A stretch of 64,000 nucleotides of DNA from Lysobacterales bacterium (GTDB taxonomy: Bacteria; Pseudomonadota; Gammaproteobacteria; Xanthomonadales; Rhodanobacteraceae): positions 1,087,961 to 1,151,960 of the forward strand of contig JADKJL010000001.1 in the NCBI GenBank assembly GCA_016721015.1, in the 5' to 3' direction. The notes under the pieces were generated by a model that ran no database searches, was not told the DNA's origin, and worked only from the letters and a program-made list of their open reading frames with translations. Made by a program: the position numbers and the translations under genes. Below, piece by piece: positions 17,381-26,174 of this stretch (position 1 is the first letter of the stretch; each line of letters begins with the position of its first letter).

Positions 17381-20047
17381 ATGCACAAACCCATCGTTCG
17401 CCTCGAAGATTATCGGCCGCCCGCTTGGCGCATGCAGACGGTCGATATCGATTTCGACCTCGATGTCGAAGAAACCCTGGTCAGCGCGCGACTGCTCGTG
17501 ATCCAGGATCCGGCGCAGCAGGAAGTTGATCTTCGGCTTGACGGCGAGAATATCGAGCTGCTGGAAATCCGTGTCGATGGCCGTGAATTGGCGAGCGACC
17601 AGTTTCGGATCGCTGGAGCGCTGCTGACCATCGAGGGCGTGCGCGGCGAGGCCGTCATCGAAACCCGCTCGCGCATCCGGCCGGCTGGCAACAGCGCGAT
17701 GCAGGGCCTGTACCTGAGCGGCAGTGGCGAATGCGGCTTTCTGCTCAGCCAGTGCGAGGCCGAAGGCTTCCGCCATATCACCTGGTCAATCGACCGCCCC
17801 GATGTGCTGGCTTGCTACACGGTGACCTTGCGCGCGGATCGTTCGCGCTTTCCGATCCTGCTCGCCGGCGGGAATCCGGACGGTGACGGTGAGCTGGACG
17901 GCGCTCGCCACTGGGCGCGATTTGTCGATCCGCAGCCGAAACCGAGCTATCTGTTCGCGATTGTCGCCGGCCAGCTCGCGGTCATCGAGGATAGCCATGT
18001 GACTGCCGAGGGCCGTTCGGTGCGCTTGAAGATCTGGGCGCCCGCGCCCGTGATCGAGCGCTGCCGCTATGCCCTGGATTGCCTCAAGGCGGCGATGGTC
18101 TGGGACGAGCAACGTTTCGGTCGCAACTACCGGCTCGATGTCTTCCATGTGGTCGCCACCGATGATTTCACGATGGGCGCAATGGAGAACACCGGCCTCA
18201 ACATCTTCAACTCGAAATACCTGCTGGCCGATCCATTGCATGCGACCGACGACGACTATCGGCATGTGCTCGCCGTGGTTGCCCACGAGTATTTCCACAA
18301 CTGGACAGGCAACCGGGTGACCTGTCGCGACTGGTTCCAGTTGTGCTTGAAGGAAGGTCTGACTGTCTATCGCGAGCAGGAATTCGTGGCCGACCACGTC
18401 TCGCGCGCGTTGCGCCGCATTGAGGATGTGCGTGTCCTCTGGCGTAACCAGTTCAGCGAAGATTCGGGGCCGCTGGCGCATCCGGTGCGGCCCTCTGAAT
18501 ACCGCGAGATCAACAACTTCTATACCGCGACGGTGTATGAGAAGGGCGCCGAAATCGTGCGCATGCTGGCGACCCTGCTTGGAACAGACGGCTTCCGTCG
18601 CGGCATGGATCTGTACTTCGAGCGCCACGACTGTGCCGCCGTGACCGTCGAGGATTTCCTTGCTGCGCTGGGCGATGCGAACGATCGCGATCTGGGTGGC
18701 TGGCTTGTCTGGTACACGCAGGCCGGAACGCCGCTGGTCGAGGTCGATGGCACATACGATGCGGCGGCACGCAGCTTTGAACTCAAGGTATCCCAGGGCG
18801 CCGCACCGACAATGGCAGCCGGATCGGCGGCCAGGCAAACCGTGCCGATTCCGCTCGCCCTGGCGCTTTTCGATGCGGCTGGGAATCGGCTGGCAATGGA
18901 TCTTGAAGGCGCCCAAGCAGGCCTAAGCGAAACGGTTGTTTTGCTCGATCATGCCTGCATGCATCTGACATTCCACAATCTCGATAGCATTCCTGTCCCG
19001 TCGTTGTTACGCGGCTATTCGGCGCCTGTGCGCATCGCACAGCCTGCCGATTGGCGTGCTTGGGTGATGCTCGCCACGCACGAGGACGACGGTTTCAACC
19101 GCTGGCAAGCCGCCGAAAGTGTCAACCGCCACCTGTTCGTGGCGGCACTGCGCGGCGACGTGGCGGGGGAAGGTGCGCTCGATGCGTGGATGGCGGGTTT
19201 GCGCCTGGCATTCAGCGATCAGGATCTGGATCCGGCGACGCTGGCCGAGATGCTGACCGTGCCGGACGAAGCCACCCTCGGCGAGTCGCTTGATGTAATC
19301 GATCCAGCCGCGATCCACCGCGCACGCCAACGCCTCGAGCAGGCCATGGCACGTGCCCTTGAGCCGGAGTTGTTGGCCCGATACGAACAGCTTGCTCCGG
19401 CATCGGCGGCCGGAACGGCCCCAAGCGCACAGGCGCAGCGACGTTTGCGCAATGCCTGCCTTGCCATGCTGTGTCACGCCGACAGGCGGCATCACGCGCT
19501 TGCGCACCGGCACTATCGCGATGCCACCTGCCTCAGCGACACGTTGGCTGCACTGACCTGCCTGGTGCACGGCGGTGATGTCGACGCCGAGCAGGTTCTC
19601 GAACACTTCGCCGCGCAGTATTCGCGTGCGCCCACGGTCATGGATCGCTGGTTCTCGCTGCAGGCGACCATTGCCGATGTGGATGTCCTTGAAAGGATCC
19701 GAGCCCTGACCAGGCATGCATTGTTTCGCTGGGACAATCCGAACAAGGTCTATGCCCTGCTGCTTGGTTTCGCATTGCGCAATCCGACCGGCTTCCATCG
19801 CGAGGATGGTGCCGGTTACCGTTTTGTTGCGGATGCAATCCTCCAACTCGACCGCATCACGCCCCAGGTGGCGGCGAGATTGTGTGCTGCCTTCTCCGCC
19901 TGGCGTCGCTACCCGCCAGGGTTGCGCGAGCAGATGCGCATGGAAATGCAGCGCATGCATGAGGTCTCGCCGATCTCGGCCGACCTTGCCGACATTCTTG
20001 CTCGCAGCCTCGGTCGTTCAGGCGACGAAGCTGCGCCGCCGCCATGA
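17381..20047 (+). CDS. pepN: Aminopeptidase N (M1 zinc metallopeptidase)
   Basis: An 888-residue cytoplasmic aminopeptidase. The exopeptidase motif GAMEN begins near residue 266 and the zinc motif HEYFHNWTGNRVT near residue 302, with the downstream glutamate in LKEGLTVYREQEF. Length and the C-terminal helical domain match gammaproteobacterial PepN. The start ATG at 17381 is divergent from the dehydratase gene. Confidence 0.95.
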   Translation: MHKPIVRLEDYRPPAWRMQTVDIDFDLDVEETLVSARLLVIQDPAQQEVDLRLDGENIELLEIRVDGRELASDQFRIAGALLTIEGVRGEAVIETRSRIRPAGNSAMQGLYLSGSGECGFLLSQCEAEGFRHITWSIDRPDVLACYTVTLRADRSRFPILLAGGNPDGDGELDGARHWARFVDPQPKPSYLFAIVAGQLAVIEDSHVTAEGRSVRLKIWAPAPVIERCRYALDCLKAAMVWDEQRFGRNYRLDVFHVVATDDFTMGAMENTGLNIFNSKYLLADPLHATDDDYRHVLAVVAHEYFHNWTGNRVTCRDWFQLCLKEGLTVYREQEFVADHVSRALRRIEDVRVLWRNQFSEDSGPLAHPVRPSEYREINNFYTATVYEKGAEIVRMLATLLGTDGFRRGMDLYFERHDCAAVTVEDFLAALGDANDRDLGGWLVWYTQAGTPLVEVDGTYDAAARSFELKVSQGAAPTMAAGSAARQTVPIPLALALFDAAGNRLAMDLEGAQAGLSETVVLLDHACMHLTFHNLDSIPVPSLLRGYSAPVRIAQPADWRAWVMLATHEDDGFNRWQAAESVNRHLFVAALRGDVAGEGALDAWMAGLRLAFSDQDLDPATLAEMLTVPDEATLGESLDVIDPAAIHRARQRLEQAMARALEPELLARYEQLAPASAAGTAPSAQAQRRLRNACLAMLCHADRRHHALAHRHYRDATCLSDTLAALTCLVHGGDVDAEQVLEHFAAQYSRAPTVMDRWFSLQATIADVDVLERIRALTRHALFRWDNPNKVYALLLGFALRNPTGFHREDGAGYRFVADAILQLDRITPQVAARLCAAFSAWRRYPPGLREQMRMEMQRMHEVSPISADLADILARSLGRSGDEAAPPP

Positions 20048-20117
20048 AAACTTGAATCCGCGCCTTTGCGGGCGCATGTTGTCAACACATGCATGCGCTC
20101 AGGCATCTGGAGGAATC

Positions 20118-20717
20118 ATGAAACGACACGCATTGGCCTTGCTTTCAGTATTGCTGGTGGCGGGTTGCGCGACGACCCGCAGCAATTATTACAGCAATGA
20201 AAACAGCGGTGATTACTACTATGGCGCGGGCGCGGCCGATGTGGTCATCGACTCATCCCGCTATCCCTATGGATACGTCGGATACGGCGCCGGTTTCGGC
20301 TACGGATCGAATTATTGCTATCCATTCTGGTGTGGCCGCTATGGCTATGGATCGGATTTTTGGATTCCGGCTCCCCAATGGATTCCTTCACCGTGGCATG
20401 ACAATCCCGGCATTTATCGTGACGGGCGCGTTGAGCGGGATCGTGCTGCGCGCAGTGCCCTGATCCGTCGCGACACCGTGCAAGCCCCGAATTCGGCAAA
20501 GTGGTCTCATGACTCGTCCGAATCCATGCGTTATCCCGCCAGCGTGCGCCAGAATGACGCGCGGTCGATTCGATCCTCTTCGGCTCGTCAACCGGCGGCC
20601 GCACGGTCGGTTGCACCTCTCCGTCAGGCACCGATGATGCGTTCACAGCCTGCACCGAGTCGGTCTGCCAGCCCGCCAGCAGCAGCGCGTTCAGCACCGA
20701 TCCCGCAGCGGCAATGA
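20118..20717 (+). CDS. Tyr/Gly-rich lipoprotein of unknown function
   Basis: A 199-residue predicted lipoprotein. The ATG at 20118 follows a good TGGAGG site, and the signal peptide ends in lipobox VAGC. The middle (residues ~20-95) is rich in Tyr, Gly and Trp (YPYGYVGYGAGFGYGSNYC). The C-terminal half is a basic Ser/Arg/Ala/Pro tail, likely disordered. Such repeats occur in small outer-membrane lipoproteins, but no named family is evident. Confidence 0.7.
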   Translation: MKRHALALLSVLLVAGCATTRSNYYSNENSGDYYYGAGAADVVIDSSRYPYGYVGYGAGFGYGSNYCYPFWCGRYGYGSDFWIPAPQWIPSPWHDNPGIYRDGRVERDRAARSALIRRDTVQAPNSAKWSHDSSESMRYPASVRQNDARSIRSSSARQPAAARSVAPLRQAPMMRSQPAPSRSASPPAAARSAPIPQRQ

Positions 20718-20721
20718 TCCA

Positions 20722-20752
20722 GCAGCCCGTTGGGCTTAACTCGGCGGGCTGC
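20722..20752. terminator. Hairpin after lipoprotein gene
   Basis: GCAGCCCG at 20722-20729 pairs with CGGGCTGC at 20745-20752 just after the stop. It lacks a T-run, so it is a weak or processing hairpin. Confidence 0.35.
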
Positions 20753-20882
20753 GAAGCCGTTTGAACGGCCATCTGCCGCCGATTTTTGATGGATAGCCCC
20801 ATCGGCGTGCAAGGCGTCGAAAATCTGGCCTCGCCCAGCCGAATTCCCGCCTCAACCGACAAAATCCGACAGGCTGCCAGAC

Positions 20883-20912
20883 AAAAAAAACCGCGCACTG
20901 CGCGGTTTTTTT
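20883..20912. terminator. Bidirectional Rho-independent terminator
   Basis: An A8 run, CCGCGC, a three-base loop, GCGCGG and a T7 run: the stem is flanked by A and T tracts, so it works on both strands. On the minus strand it ends the 64-residue gene; on the plus strand it ends the lipoprotein transcript. Confidence 0.9.
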
Positions 20913-20945
20913 GACCCTCCCGGCATGCCGCCAGGTGATGGTGCT

Positions 20946-21140
20946 TCAGGCTGGCAGGCGGCTCAGCGCTTCATTGATGCGCGCGCGGCGGCTTTCCAGC
21001 TGCTGGAATTGGACGGGGGTTTGTTCAATCGTATCGGTACCGCGCATGTCCTGCATGGCCATTTCGAGGCGGCCGAGCTCGATCATCAGATCGTGGCGGA
21101 GGAACAGCGGGTTCAGACTCATGGAGGCGGTGGTGAGCAT
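20946..21140 (-). CDS. 64-residue small protein under a sigma-54 promoter
   Basis: A 64-residue, mostly helical, Met-rich soluble protein with no recognised family (begins MLTTASMSLNPLFLRHDLMI, ends in a charged helix NEALSRLPA). The start is supported by TAAGGAG nine to ten bases upstream of the ATG. A perfect -24/-12 element sits 44-60 bp upstream, giving a predicted leader of ~32 nt, and a strong terminator follows. The complete promoter-SD-ORF-terminator unit makes it a real gene despite its size. Function unknown; regulation by RpoN and an enhancer-binding protein is predicted. Confidence 0.75.
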   Translation of the reverse strand: MLTTASMSLNPLFLRHDLMIELGRLEMAMQDMRGTDTIEQTPVQFQQLESRRARINEALSRLPA

Positions 21141-21183
21141 GGCGGTGAACTCCTTAGGGCATGGGGTGGATGTTTAGAAGGGA

Positions 21184-21199
21184 GCAAGAGCCGTGCCAG
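21184..21199 (-). promoter_or_regulatory. Sigma-54 (-24/-12) promoter of the 64-residue gene
   Basis: Minus strand reads CTGGCACGGCTCTTGCT, a full match to TGGCACG-N4-TTGCW with GG and GC twelve bases apart. Predicted start of transcription is ~21172. Confidence 0.85.
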
Positions 21200-21213
21200 G
21201 TCAGTCAAATCCT

Positions 21214-21231
21214 GAAATTTGCCTGAATTTC
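21214..21231. promoter_or_regulatory. Inverted repeat GAAATT-N6-AATTTC, possible enhancer site
   Basis: An 18-bp interrupted palindrome centred ~50 bp upstream of the predicted start of the 64-residue gene. Its position could suit an enhancer-binding protein, but no specific regulator is identified. Confidence 0.3.
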
Positions 21232-21370
21232 GTATTTCAATGTGATCGAGTTGACGTTTCATGTCGTAAAATGACCGGCATTGGTTGGGGTAAACGTGGC
21301 CTGCCGGATTTCCGCGATTTAGGTCACAGTCTGTCAATCGCTGTTACCGATAAGGTTCTATATCGCCCGT

Positions 21371-21627
21371 AAAAACGAATGCCACGCCTTTGCAGGCGTG
21401 GCATCGTTGGATCGGGCCTGTGACCAGTCAAACTGGCACCCGGCATATGGTCCTCTTGGATCCCCCCTGTTCCTATGACCGCCGGGTGCCAGCCTTTTCG
21501 ATGCCGGATCCTGCGTTCACTGGAACAATGCCTGCTTGCGCAGGTGCAACCTCCCACCGGCACGGGGCCAGCCCCTGAATTCCGACCTTCGGCGTGCTCG
21601 CATACGCCTAGTACCGGTGGGAGTGCG
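21371..21627 (-). ncRNA. Candidate sigma-54-dependent structured small RNA (~257 nt)
   Basis: A minus-strand transcript is predicted from a -24/-12 promoter (start ~21627) to a Rho-independent terminator (21371-21408). It lacks a convincing reading frame but is rich in helices. A 10-bp closing stem (21614-21623 with 21551-21560) encloses three small hairpins. A CCTGC-GCAA-GCAGG hairpin has a GNRA loop. A 12-bp stem (21481-21492 with 21433-21444), extended by GGTC/GACC, presents a ~24-nt purine-rich loop holding three of the RNA's six GGA motifs. GGA-rich loops could bind CsrA/RsmA or mimic Shine-Dalgarno sequences. I do not recognise a known RNA family. Confidence 0.6.
21374..21408 (-). terminator. 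Rho-independent terminator of the candidate small RNA
   Basis: Minus strand: AACGATGCCACGCC, a six-base loop, GGCGTGGCAT-TCG and then TTTTT (21371-21375). The T-run exists only on the minus strand, which fixes the direction of transcription. Confidence 0.85.
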
Positions 21628-21637
21628 TAACAGGTAC

Positions 21638-21654
21638 AGCAGATTCCGTGCCAA
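21638..21654 (-). promoter_or_regulatory. Sigma-54 (-24/-12) promoter of the candidate small RNA
   Basis: Minus strand reads TTGGCACGGAATCTGCT: TGGCACG-N4-CTGCT, differing from the consensus TTGCW at one base, with correct GG-GC spacing. Predicted transcription start ~21627, four bases before the first long stem. Confidence 0.75.
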
Positions 21655-21771
21655 GCCTCGCCGATCCTCGAGTCCTGCGAGCCGCGTTTGATCGAGTTGT
21701 TGGGTAGAGGCATGCGCCAGCAAGGGAAATGCGGGCTAAAATCCCGCTTCTGAATCGAATCCCTGGTATCC

Positions 21772-23658
21772 ATGTCGTCGACTCCATTCGAGCATTTCGA
21801 TGTCATCGTCGTCGGTGGCGGCCACGCCGGTACCGAGGCGGCGCTCGCGGCTGCGCGCAGTGGCGCACGCACCTTGCTGCTTACCCACAGTATCGAGACG
21901 GTTGGCCAGATGAGCTGCAATCCGGCCATTGGTGGCATCGGCAAGGGGCACCTGGTACGCGAAATTGATGCACTCGGTGGGGCCATGGCGCATGCGGCCG
22001 ACCGCGCCGGCATCCAGTGGCGAACCTTGAACGCCTCCAAGGGGCCGGCCGTGCGGGCAACGCGCTGCCAGGCCGATCGCGTGCTGTACAAGGCAGCGAT
22101 CCGTTCGATCGTGGAATCGCAGCCGAACTTGTTCTTGTTCCAGCAGGCTGTCGACGATCTGCTGATCGTGGGCGGACGGGTGACTGCTGTAGTGACGCAA
22201 ACGGGCCTGCGCTTCCAGGCGCCCGCGATCGTGCTGACCGCAGGCACCTTTCTTGCCGGCAAGATCCATATCGGCATGAGCAACCATGCCGGGGGGCGTG
22301 CCGGCGATGCACCGGCGCAACGCCTGGCCGAACGCATGCGCGAGCTGCCGATCGCGGTCGATCGCCTGAAAACCGGGACGCCTCCGCGCATCGATGGCCG
22401 CACGATCGACTACTCGGGACTCGAAGAGCAGCCCGGGGACAATCCGGCGCCGGTGTTCTCCTACATGGGATCGCGTGATGAGCATCCCGCCCAGGTGAGT
22501 TGCTGGATCACGCATACCAGCGAACGCACGCACGAGGTCATCCGCGGCGGGCTCGATCGTTCGCCCCTTTACAGCGGCCAGATCGAAGGCATCGGTCCGC
22601 GCTATTGCCCGTCGATCGAGGACAAGGTCGTGCGTTTCGCCGACAAGTCTTCGCATCAGATCTTCATTGAACCGGAGGGGCTGGATACTTACGAAATCTA
22701 TCCGAACGGCATTTCGACATCGCTGCCGTTCGACGTGCAGCTCGAGCTCGTGCGATCGATACGCGGATTCGAAAATGCGCATATCACCCGACCGGGTTAC
22801 GCGATCGAGTACGACTATTTCGATCCGCGCGGACTCAAGCCTTCACTCGAAACCAAGGCCATCGAAGGTCTCTATTTCGCCGGCCAGATCAATGGCACGA
22901 CCGGGTACGAGGAGGCAGCCGCGCAAGGATTGATCGCCGGCTTGAACGCGTCGCGCGCTGCACGCGGGCTGGCCGCGTGGACGCCGCGACGCGACGAGGC
23001 CTATATCGGCGTACTGATCGATGATCTGACCACCAACGGCACGATCGAGCCGTACCGCATGTTCACCTCGCGTGCCGAATACCGGCTGCATCTGCGTGAA
23101 GACAATGCCGACCATCGCCTGAGCGGGATCGGGCATGCGCTGGGATGTGTTTCTGCTGCGCGCCATGAGCGAGTGCTGCGCAAACACGAGGCGGTAGAGT
23201 GCGAAAAATCACGCCTGCGCGCACTGTGGGTGACCCCGGCCAACGCGCTCGGATCCGCGATTGAAAGCGGGCTTGGCGTGGCGGTCACGCGCGACGCAAG
23301 CGTGCTCGACTTGTTGCGTCGACCCGAGCTCGACTACGCCAGGCTGACTTCGATCACAGGCATTGGCCCGGCGGTCAGCGATGCCCTGGTGGCCGAACAG
23401 GTCGAGATTTCCATCAAATACGCAGGCTATCTCGATCGCCAGCGTGACGAGATTGAACGCAGTCGCCGACACGAGGACACCGGGATTCCGGAAGGCTTCG
23501 ATTATGATCGCGTGCGCGGCCTGTCCGCGGAGGTTCTGATCAAGCTCAAGACCGCGATGCCGGTGACGATCGGCCAGGCTCAGCGCATCAGCGGCGTGAC
23601 CCCTGCGGCGATCTCGCTATTGCTCGTGCATCTCAAGCGGCAAGCGCGCGTCGCCTGA
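21772..23658 (+). CDS. mnmG: tRNA uridine 5-carboxymethylaminomethyl modification enzyme MnmG (GidA)
   Basis: A 628-residue FAD protein that with MnmE modifies U34 of certain tRNAs. It has the N-terminal dinucleotide fold VIVVGGGHAGTEAALAAA, NPAIGGIGKGHLVREID, the signature GPRYCPSIEDKVVRF and the C-terminal helical domain. Full length for the family. It starts 145 bp from the divergent small RNA. It is not next to rsmG, which lies ~40 kb away. Confidence 0.97.
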   Translation: MSSTPFEHFDVIVVGGGHAGTEAALAAARSGARTLLLTHSIETVGQMSCNPAIGGIGKGHLVREIDALGGAMAHAADRAGIQWRTLNASKGPAVRATRCQADRVLYKAAIRSIVESQPNLFLFQQAVDDLLIVGGRVTAVVTQTGLRFQAPAIVLTAGTFLAGKIHIGMSNHAGGRAGDAPAQRLAERMRELPIAVDRLKTGTPPRIDGRTIDYSGLEEQPGDNPAPVFSYMGSRDEHPAQVSCWITHTSERTHEVIRGGLDRSPLYSGQIEGIGPRYCPSIEDKVVRFADKSSHQIFIEPEGLDTYEIYPNGISTSLPFDVQLELVRSIRGFENAHITRPGYAIEYDYFDPRGLKPSLETKAIEGLYFAGQINGTTGYEEAAAQGLIAGLNASRAARGLAAWTPRRDEAYIGVLIDDLTTNGTIEPYRMFTSRAEYRLHLREDNADHRLSGIGHALGCVSAARHERVLRKHEAVECEKSRLRALWVTPANALGSAIESGLGVAVTRDASVLDLLRRPELDYARLTSITGIGPAVSDALVAEQVEISIKYAGYLDRQRDEIERSRRHEDTGIPEGFDYDRVRGLSAEVLIKLKTAMPVTIGQAQRISGVTPAAISLLLVHLKRQARVA

Positions 23659-23676
23659 CATCCTTGCCCCATTGCA

Positions 23677-23698
23677 ACGAGCCGCGTCGGCGGCTCGT
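23677..23698 (+). terminator. Hairpin between mnmG and tex
   Basis: ACGAGCCGC - GTCG - GCGGCTCGT, a 9-bp stem with a tetraloop 19 bp after the mnmG stop. No T-run follows, so termination may be partial. Confidence 0.45.
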
Positions 23699-23736
23699 CG
23701 TGCTTCCGTCCATGCCATCAGGAACACCGAGAAAGA

Positions 23737-26094
23737 ATGTCGAGCATAGAGAAGAGAATTGCCGAAGAAGTTGCCGCACGCCCCGAGCAGGTACGTGCGG
23801 CGATCGAGCTGATCGATGGCGGTGCGACCGTACCCTTCATCGCGCGCTATCGAAAGGAAGTGACGGGTGGCCTCGATGACACCCAGTTGCGTCTGCTCGA
23901 GGAGCGTCTTGGCTATCTGCGCGAACTCGAGGATCGTCGCGCGGCGATCCTGGCCAGCGTCGAGGAGCAGGGCAAGTTGAGCGACAGTCTGCGGGCGGAC
24001 ATCCTCGCGGCCGACAACAAGGCGCGCCTGGAAGACCTCTATCTGCCGTACAAGCCGAAGCGCCGGACCAAGGCGCAGATTGCACGCGAGGCGGGGCTTG
24101 AACCGCTGGCGCTTGCACTGCGCGAGGATCCGACGCAAACGCCTGAAGATCGGGCGATGGCGTATGTCGATGCCGAAAAGGGCGTTGCCGACATCAAGGC
24201 GGCGCTAGATGGTGCCCGGGCCATCCTGCTCGAATCGTTCTCGGAAGATCCGGCCCTGGTCGGCGCATTGCGCGACTGGTTGACCGCCAAGGCTGTCGTT
24301 CGCGCCAGAGTGGTCGTCGGCAAGGAGGAGGCTGGTGCCAAATACCGCGATTACTTTCAGCATTGTGAGGCGATCGGCACGATTCCCTCGCACCGCCTGC
24401 TCGCCTTGTTCCGGGCGCGCAATGAAGGCGTGCTCGATCTCGAACTTGCGCCACGTCCGACCACCGCGATCAAAACCTCTTCGAGCGAAGCGGATCCGGC
24501 AATTGCGCTCGATGAAATGGCGGCGGCTGGACATGCCGAAGCCGAAGGCCGCGTCGCCCGTCATTTCGACATCGTCGATCGCGGCCGTCCAGGCGATCGC
24601 TGGTTGCTCGACACGATGCGTCAGACCTGGCGTGTCAAGCTGCATCTGCACCTCGGGCTCGATCTGTTTGGACGTGCCCGCGAAGCCGCCGAAGCCGAGG
24701 CAATCCGTGTGTTCGGCGACAATTTGAAAGATCTGATGATGGCCGCGCCCGCGGGTCCGAAAACCGTCATGGGACTCGATCCAGGCATCCGCACCGGGGT
24801 CAAGCTCGCGATTGTCGATGGCACCGGGAAGTTGTTGGCGACCTCGGTGATCTATCCGCATGAACCCAGGAAGCTCTGGGATCAGTCGATCGCCGAACTC
24901 GCGACTTTGAGCCGCAAGTACGGCGTGAACCTGATCGCGATCGGCAACGGCACGGCTTCACGCGAGACCGATCGCCTCGCCGCCGAACTGATGCGCAAGC
25001 ATGCCGATCTCATGCTGGCGAAGATCGTGGTCAGCGAAGCGGGCGCTTCGGTGTATTCGGCGTCGGAAATCGCGGCCAAGGAATTTCCTGATCTCGATGT
25101 CTCCTTGCGCGGCGCAGTATCGATCGCGCGCCGCCTGCAGGATCCTCTGGCCGAACTGGTCAAGATCGATCCGAAATCGATCGGTGTTGGCCAGTACCAG
25201 CATGATGTCAATCAGGTCAAGCTTGCGCACGCGCTGGTGGCGCGCGTGGAAGATTGCGTCAATGCGGTCGGCGTCGATGTGAATACCGCCTCGGCGCCGT
25301 TGCTGGCCCGGGTCGCCGGATTGAGCGCGGCGGTGGCCGAAAACATCGTCCGCCATCGCGACGAGAATGGTGCTTATCGCACGCGCAAGGCATTGCTCAA
25401 GGTTCCGCGTCTCGGCGACAAGGCTTTCGAGCAATGTGCCGGATTCCTGCGCATTGCCGCCGGAGATGATCCGCTCGATGCCTCAGCCGTGCATCCCGAA
25501 GCCTACCCGGTCGTGCAGCGGATCATCGAGCAATGCGGACGCGAGGTGAAATCGTTGATCGGCGACAGCACGTTTCTGCGATCGCTGGATCCGCAGAAAT
25601 TCACCGATGCGAGCTTCGGCGTGCCGACCGTCCGCGACATCCTCCGCGAGCTCGAAAAACCCGGCCGCGATCCGCGTCCCGAATTCAAGGCCGCGACCTT
25701 TGCCGAAGGCGTCGAGGACATTCGTGACCTCAAGCCCGGCATGATCCTCGAAGGCGTGATCAGCAACGTGGCGGCATTCGGAGCCTTTGTCGATCTTGGC
25801 GTGCACCAGGATGGCCTCGTGCACGTTTCCGCGTTGTCGAACAAGTTCGTCAAGGATCCACGCGACGTGGTCAAGGCCGGCGACATCGTCAAGGTCAAGG
25901 TCATCGAGGTCGACATTGCGCGCAAGCGCATCGGACTGAGCATGCGCCTCGAAGACGAGCCGGGCGAGAGCCGCAATGCGGGATCGAATCCCGCCCAAGC
26001 CGGCAGGCAAGCGCGCGAAGCGCGGCCAGCGCAGGTCAGCCAGCCCGCGGCAAGCAATGCGTTTGCCGATGCCTTCGCCAAGGCGCGGCGCTGA
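23737..26094 (+). CDS. tex: Tex-family RNA-binding transcription accessory protein
   Basis: A 785-residue protein. The N-terminal Tex region includes VRAAIELIDGGATVPFIARY. A YqgF/RNase H-like domain follows (VMGLDPGIRTGVKLAIVDGTG), then helix-hairpin-helix repeats, and a C-terminal S1 domain at ~660-740 (GMILEGVISNVAAFGAFVDLG). The Lys/Ala-rich tail is usual. Tex proteins bind nucleic acid and act on transcription and RNA turnover. Confidence 0.95.
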   Translation: MSSIEKRIAEEVAARPEQVRAAIELIDGGATVPFIARYRKEVTGGLDDTQLRLLEERLGYLRELEDRRAAILASVEEQGKLSDSLRADILAADNKARLEDLYLPYKPKRRTKAQIAREAGLEPLALALREDPTQTPEDRAMAYVDAEKGVADIKAALDGARAILLESFSEDPALVGALRDWLTAKAVVRARVVVGKEEAGAKYRDYFQHCEAIGTIPSHRLLALFRARNEGVLDLELAPRPTTAIKTSSSEADPAIALDEMAAAGHAEAEGRVARHFDIVDRGRPGDRWLLDTMRQTWRVKLHLHLGLDLFGRAREAAEAEAIRVFGDNLKDLMMAAPAGPKTVMGLDPGIRTGVKLAIVDGTGKLLATSVIYPHEPRKLWDQSIAELATLSRKYGVNLIAIGNGTASRETDRLAAELMRKHADLMLAKIVVSEAGASVYSASEIAAKEFPDLDVSLRGAVSIARRLQDPLAELVKIDPKSIGVGQYQHDVNQVKLAHALVARVEDCVNAVGVDVNTASAPLLARVAGLSAAVAENIVRHRDENGAYRTRKALLKVPRLGDKAFEQCAGFLRIAAGDDPLDASAVHPEAYPVVQRIIEQCGREVKSLIGDSTFLRSLDPQKFTDASFGVPTVRDILRELEKPGRDPRPEFKAATFAEGVEDIRDLKPGMILEGVISNVAAFGAFVDLGVHQDGLVHVSALSNKFVKDPRDVVKAGDIVKVKVIEVDIARKRIGLSMRLEDEPGESRNAGSNPAQAGRQAREARPAQVSQPAASNAFADAFAKARR

Positions 26095-26125
26095 CTGGAA
26101 CGGGCATTTGCGGCCCCCAAAACAA

Positions 26126-26150
26126 GAAAGGCCGGCAACGCCGGCCTTTC
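26126..26150. terminator. Terminator between convergent tex and lipoprotein genes
   Basis: GAAAGGCCGGC - AAC - GCCGGCCTTTC, an 11-bp stem between two convergent stops, likely acting in both directions although the T-run is short. Confidence 0.75.
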
Positions 26151-26174
26151 GACTGCAGGTCTCGAATCGACTGG

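Noticed and set aside
21541..21630. Plus-strand similarity to 6S RNA (GGGGCCAGCCCCTG-like segment)
   Set aside because: The rest does not fold as the long bulged 6S hairpin, and the only terminator T-run and promoter are on the minus strand.
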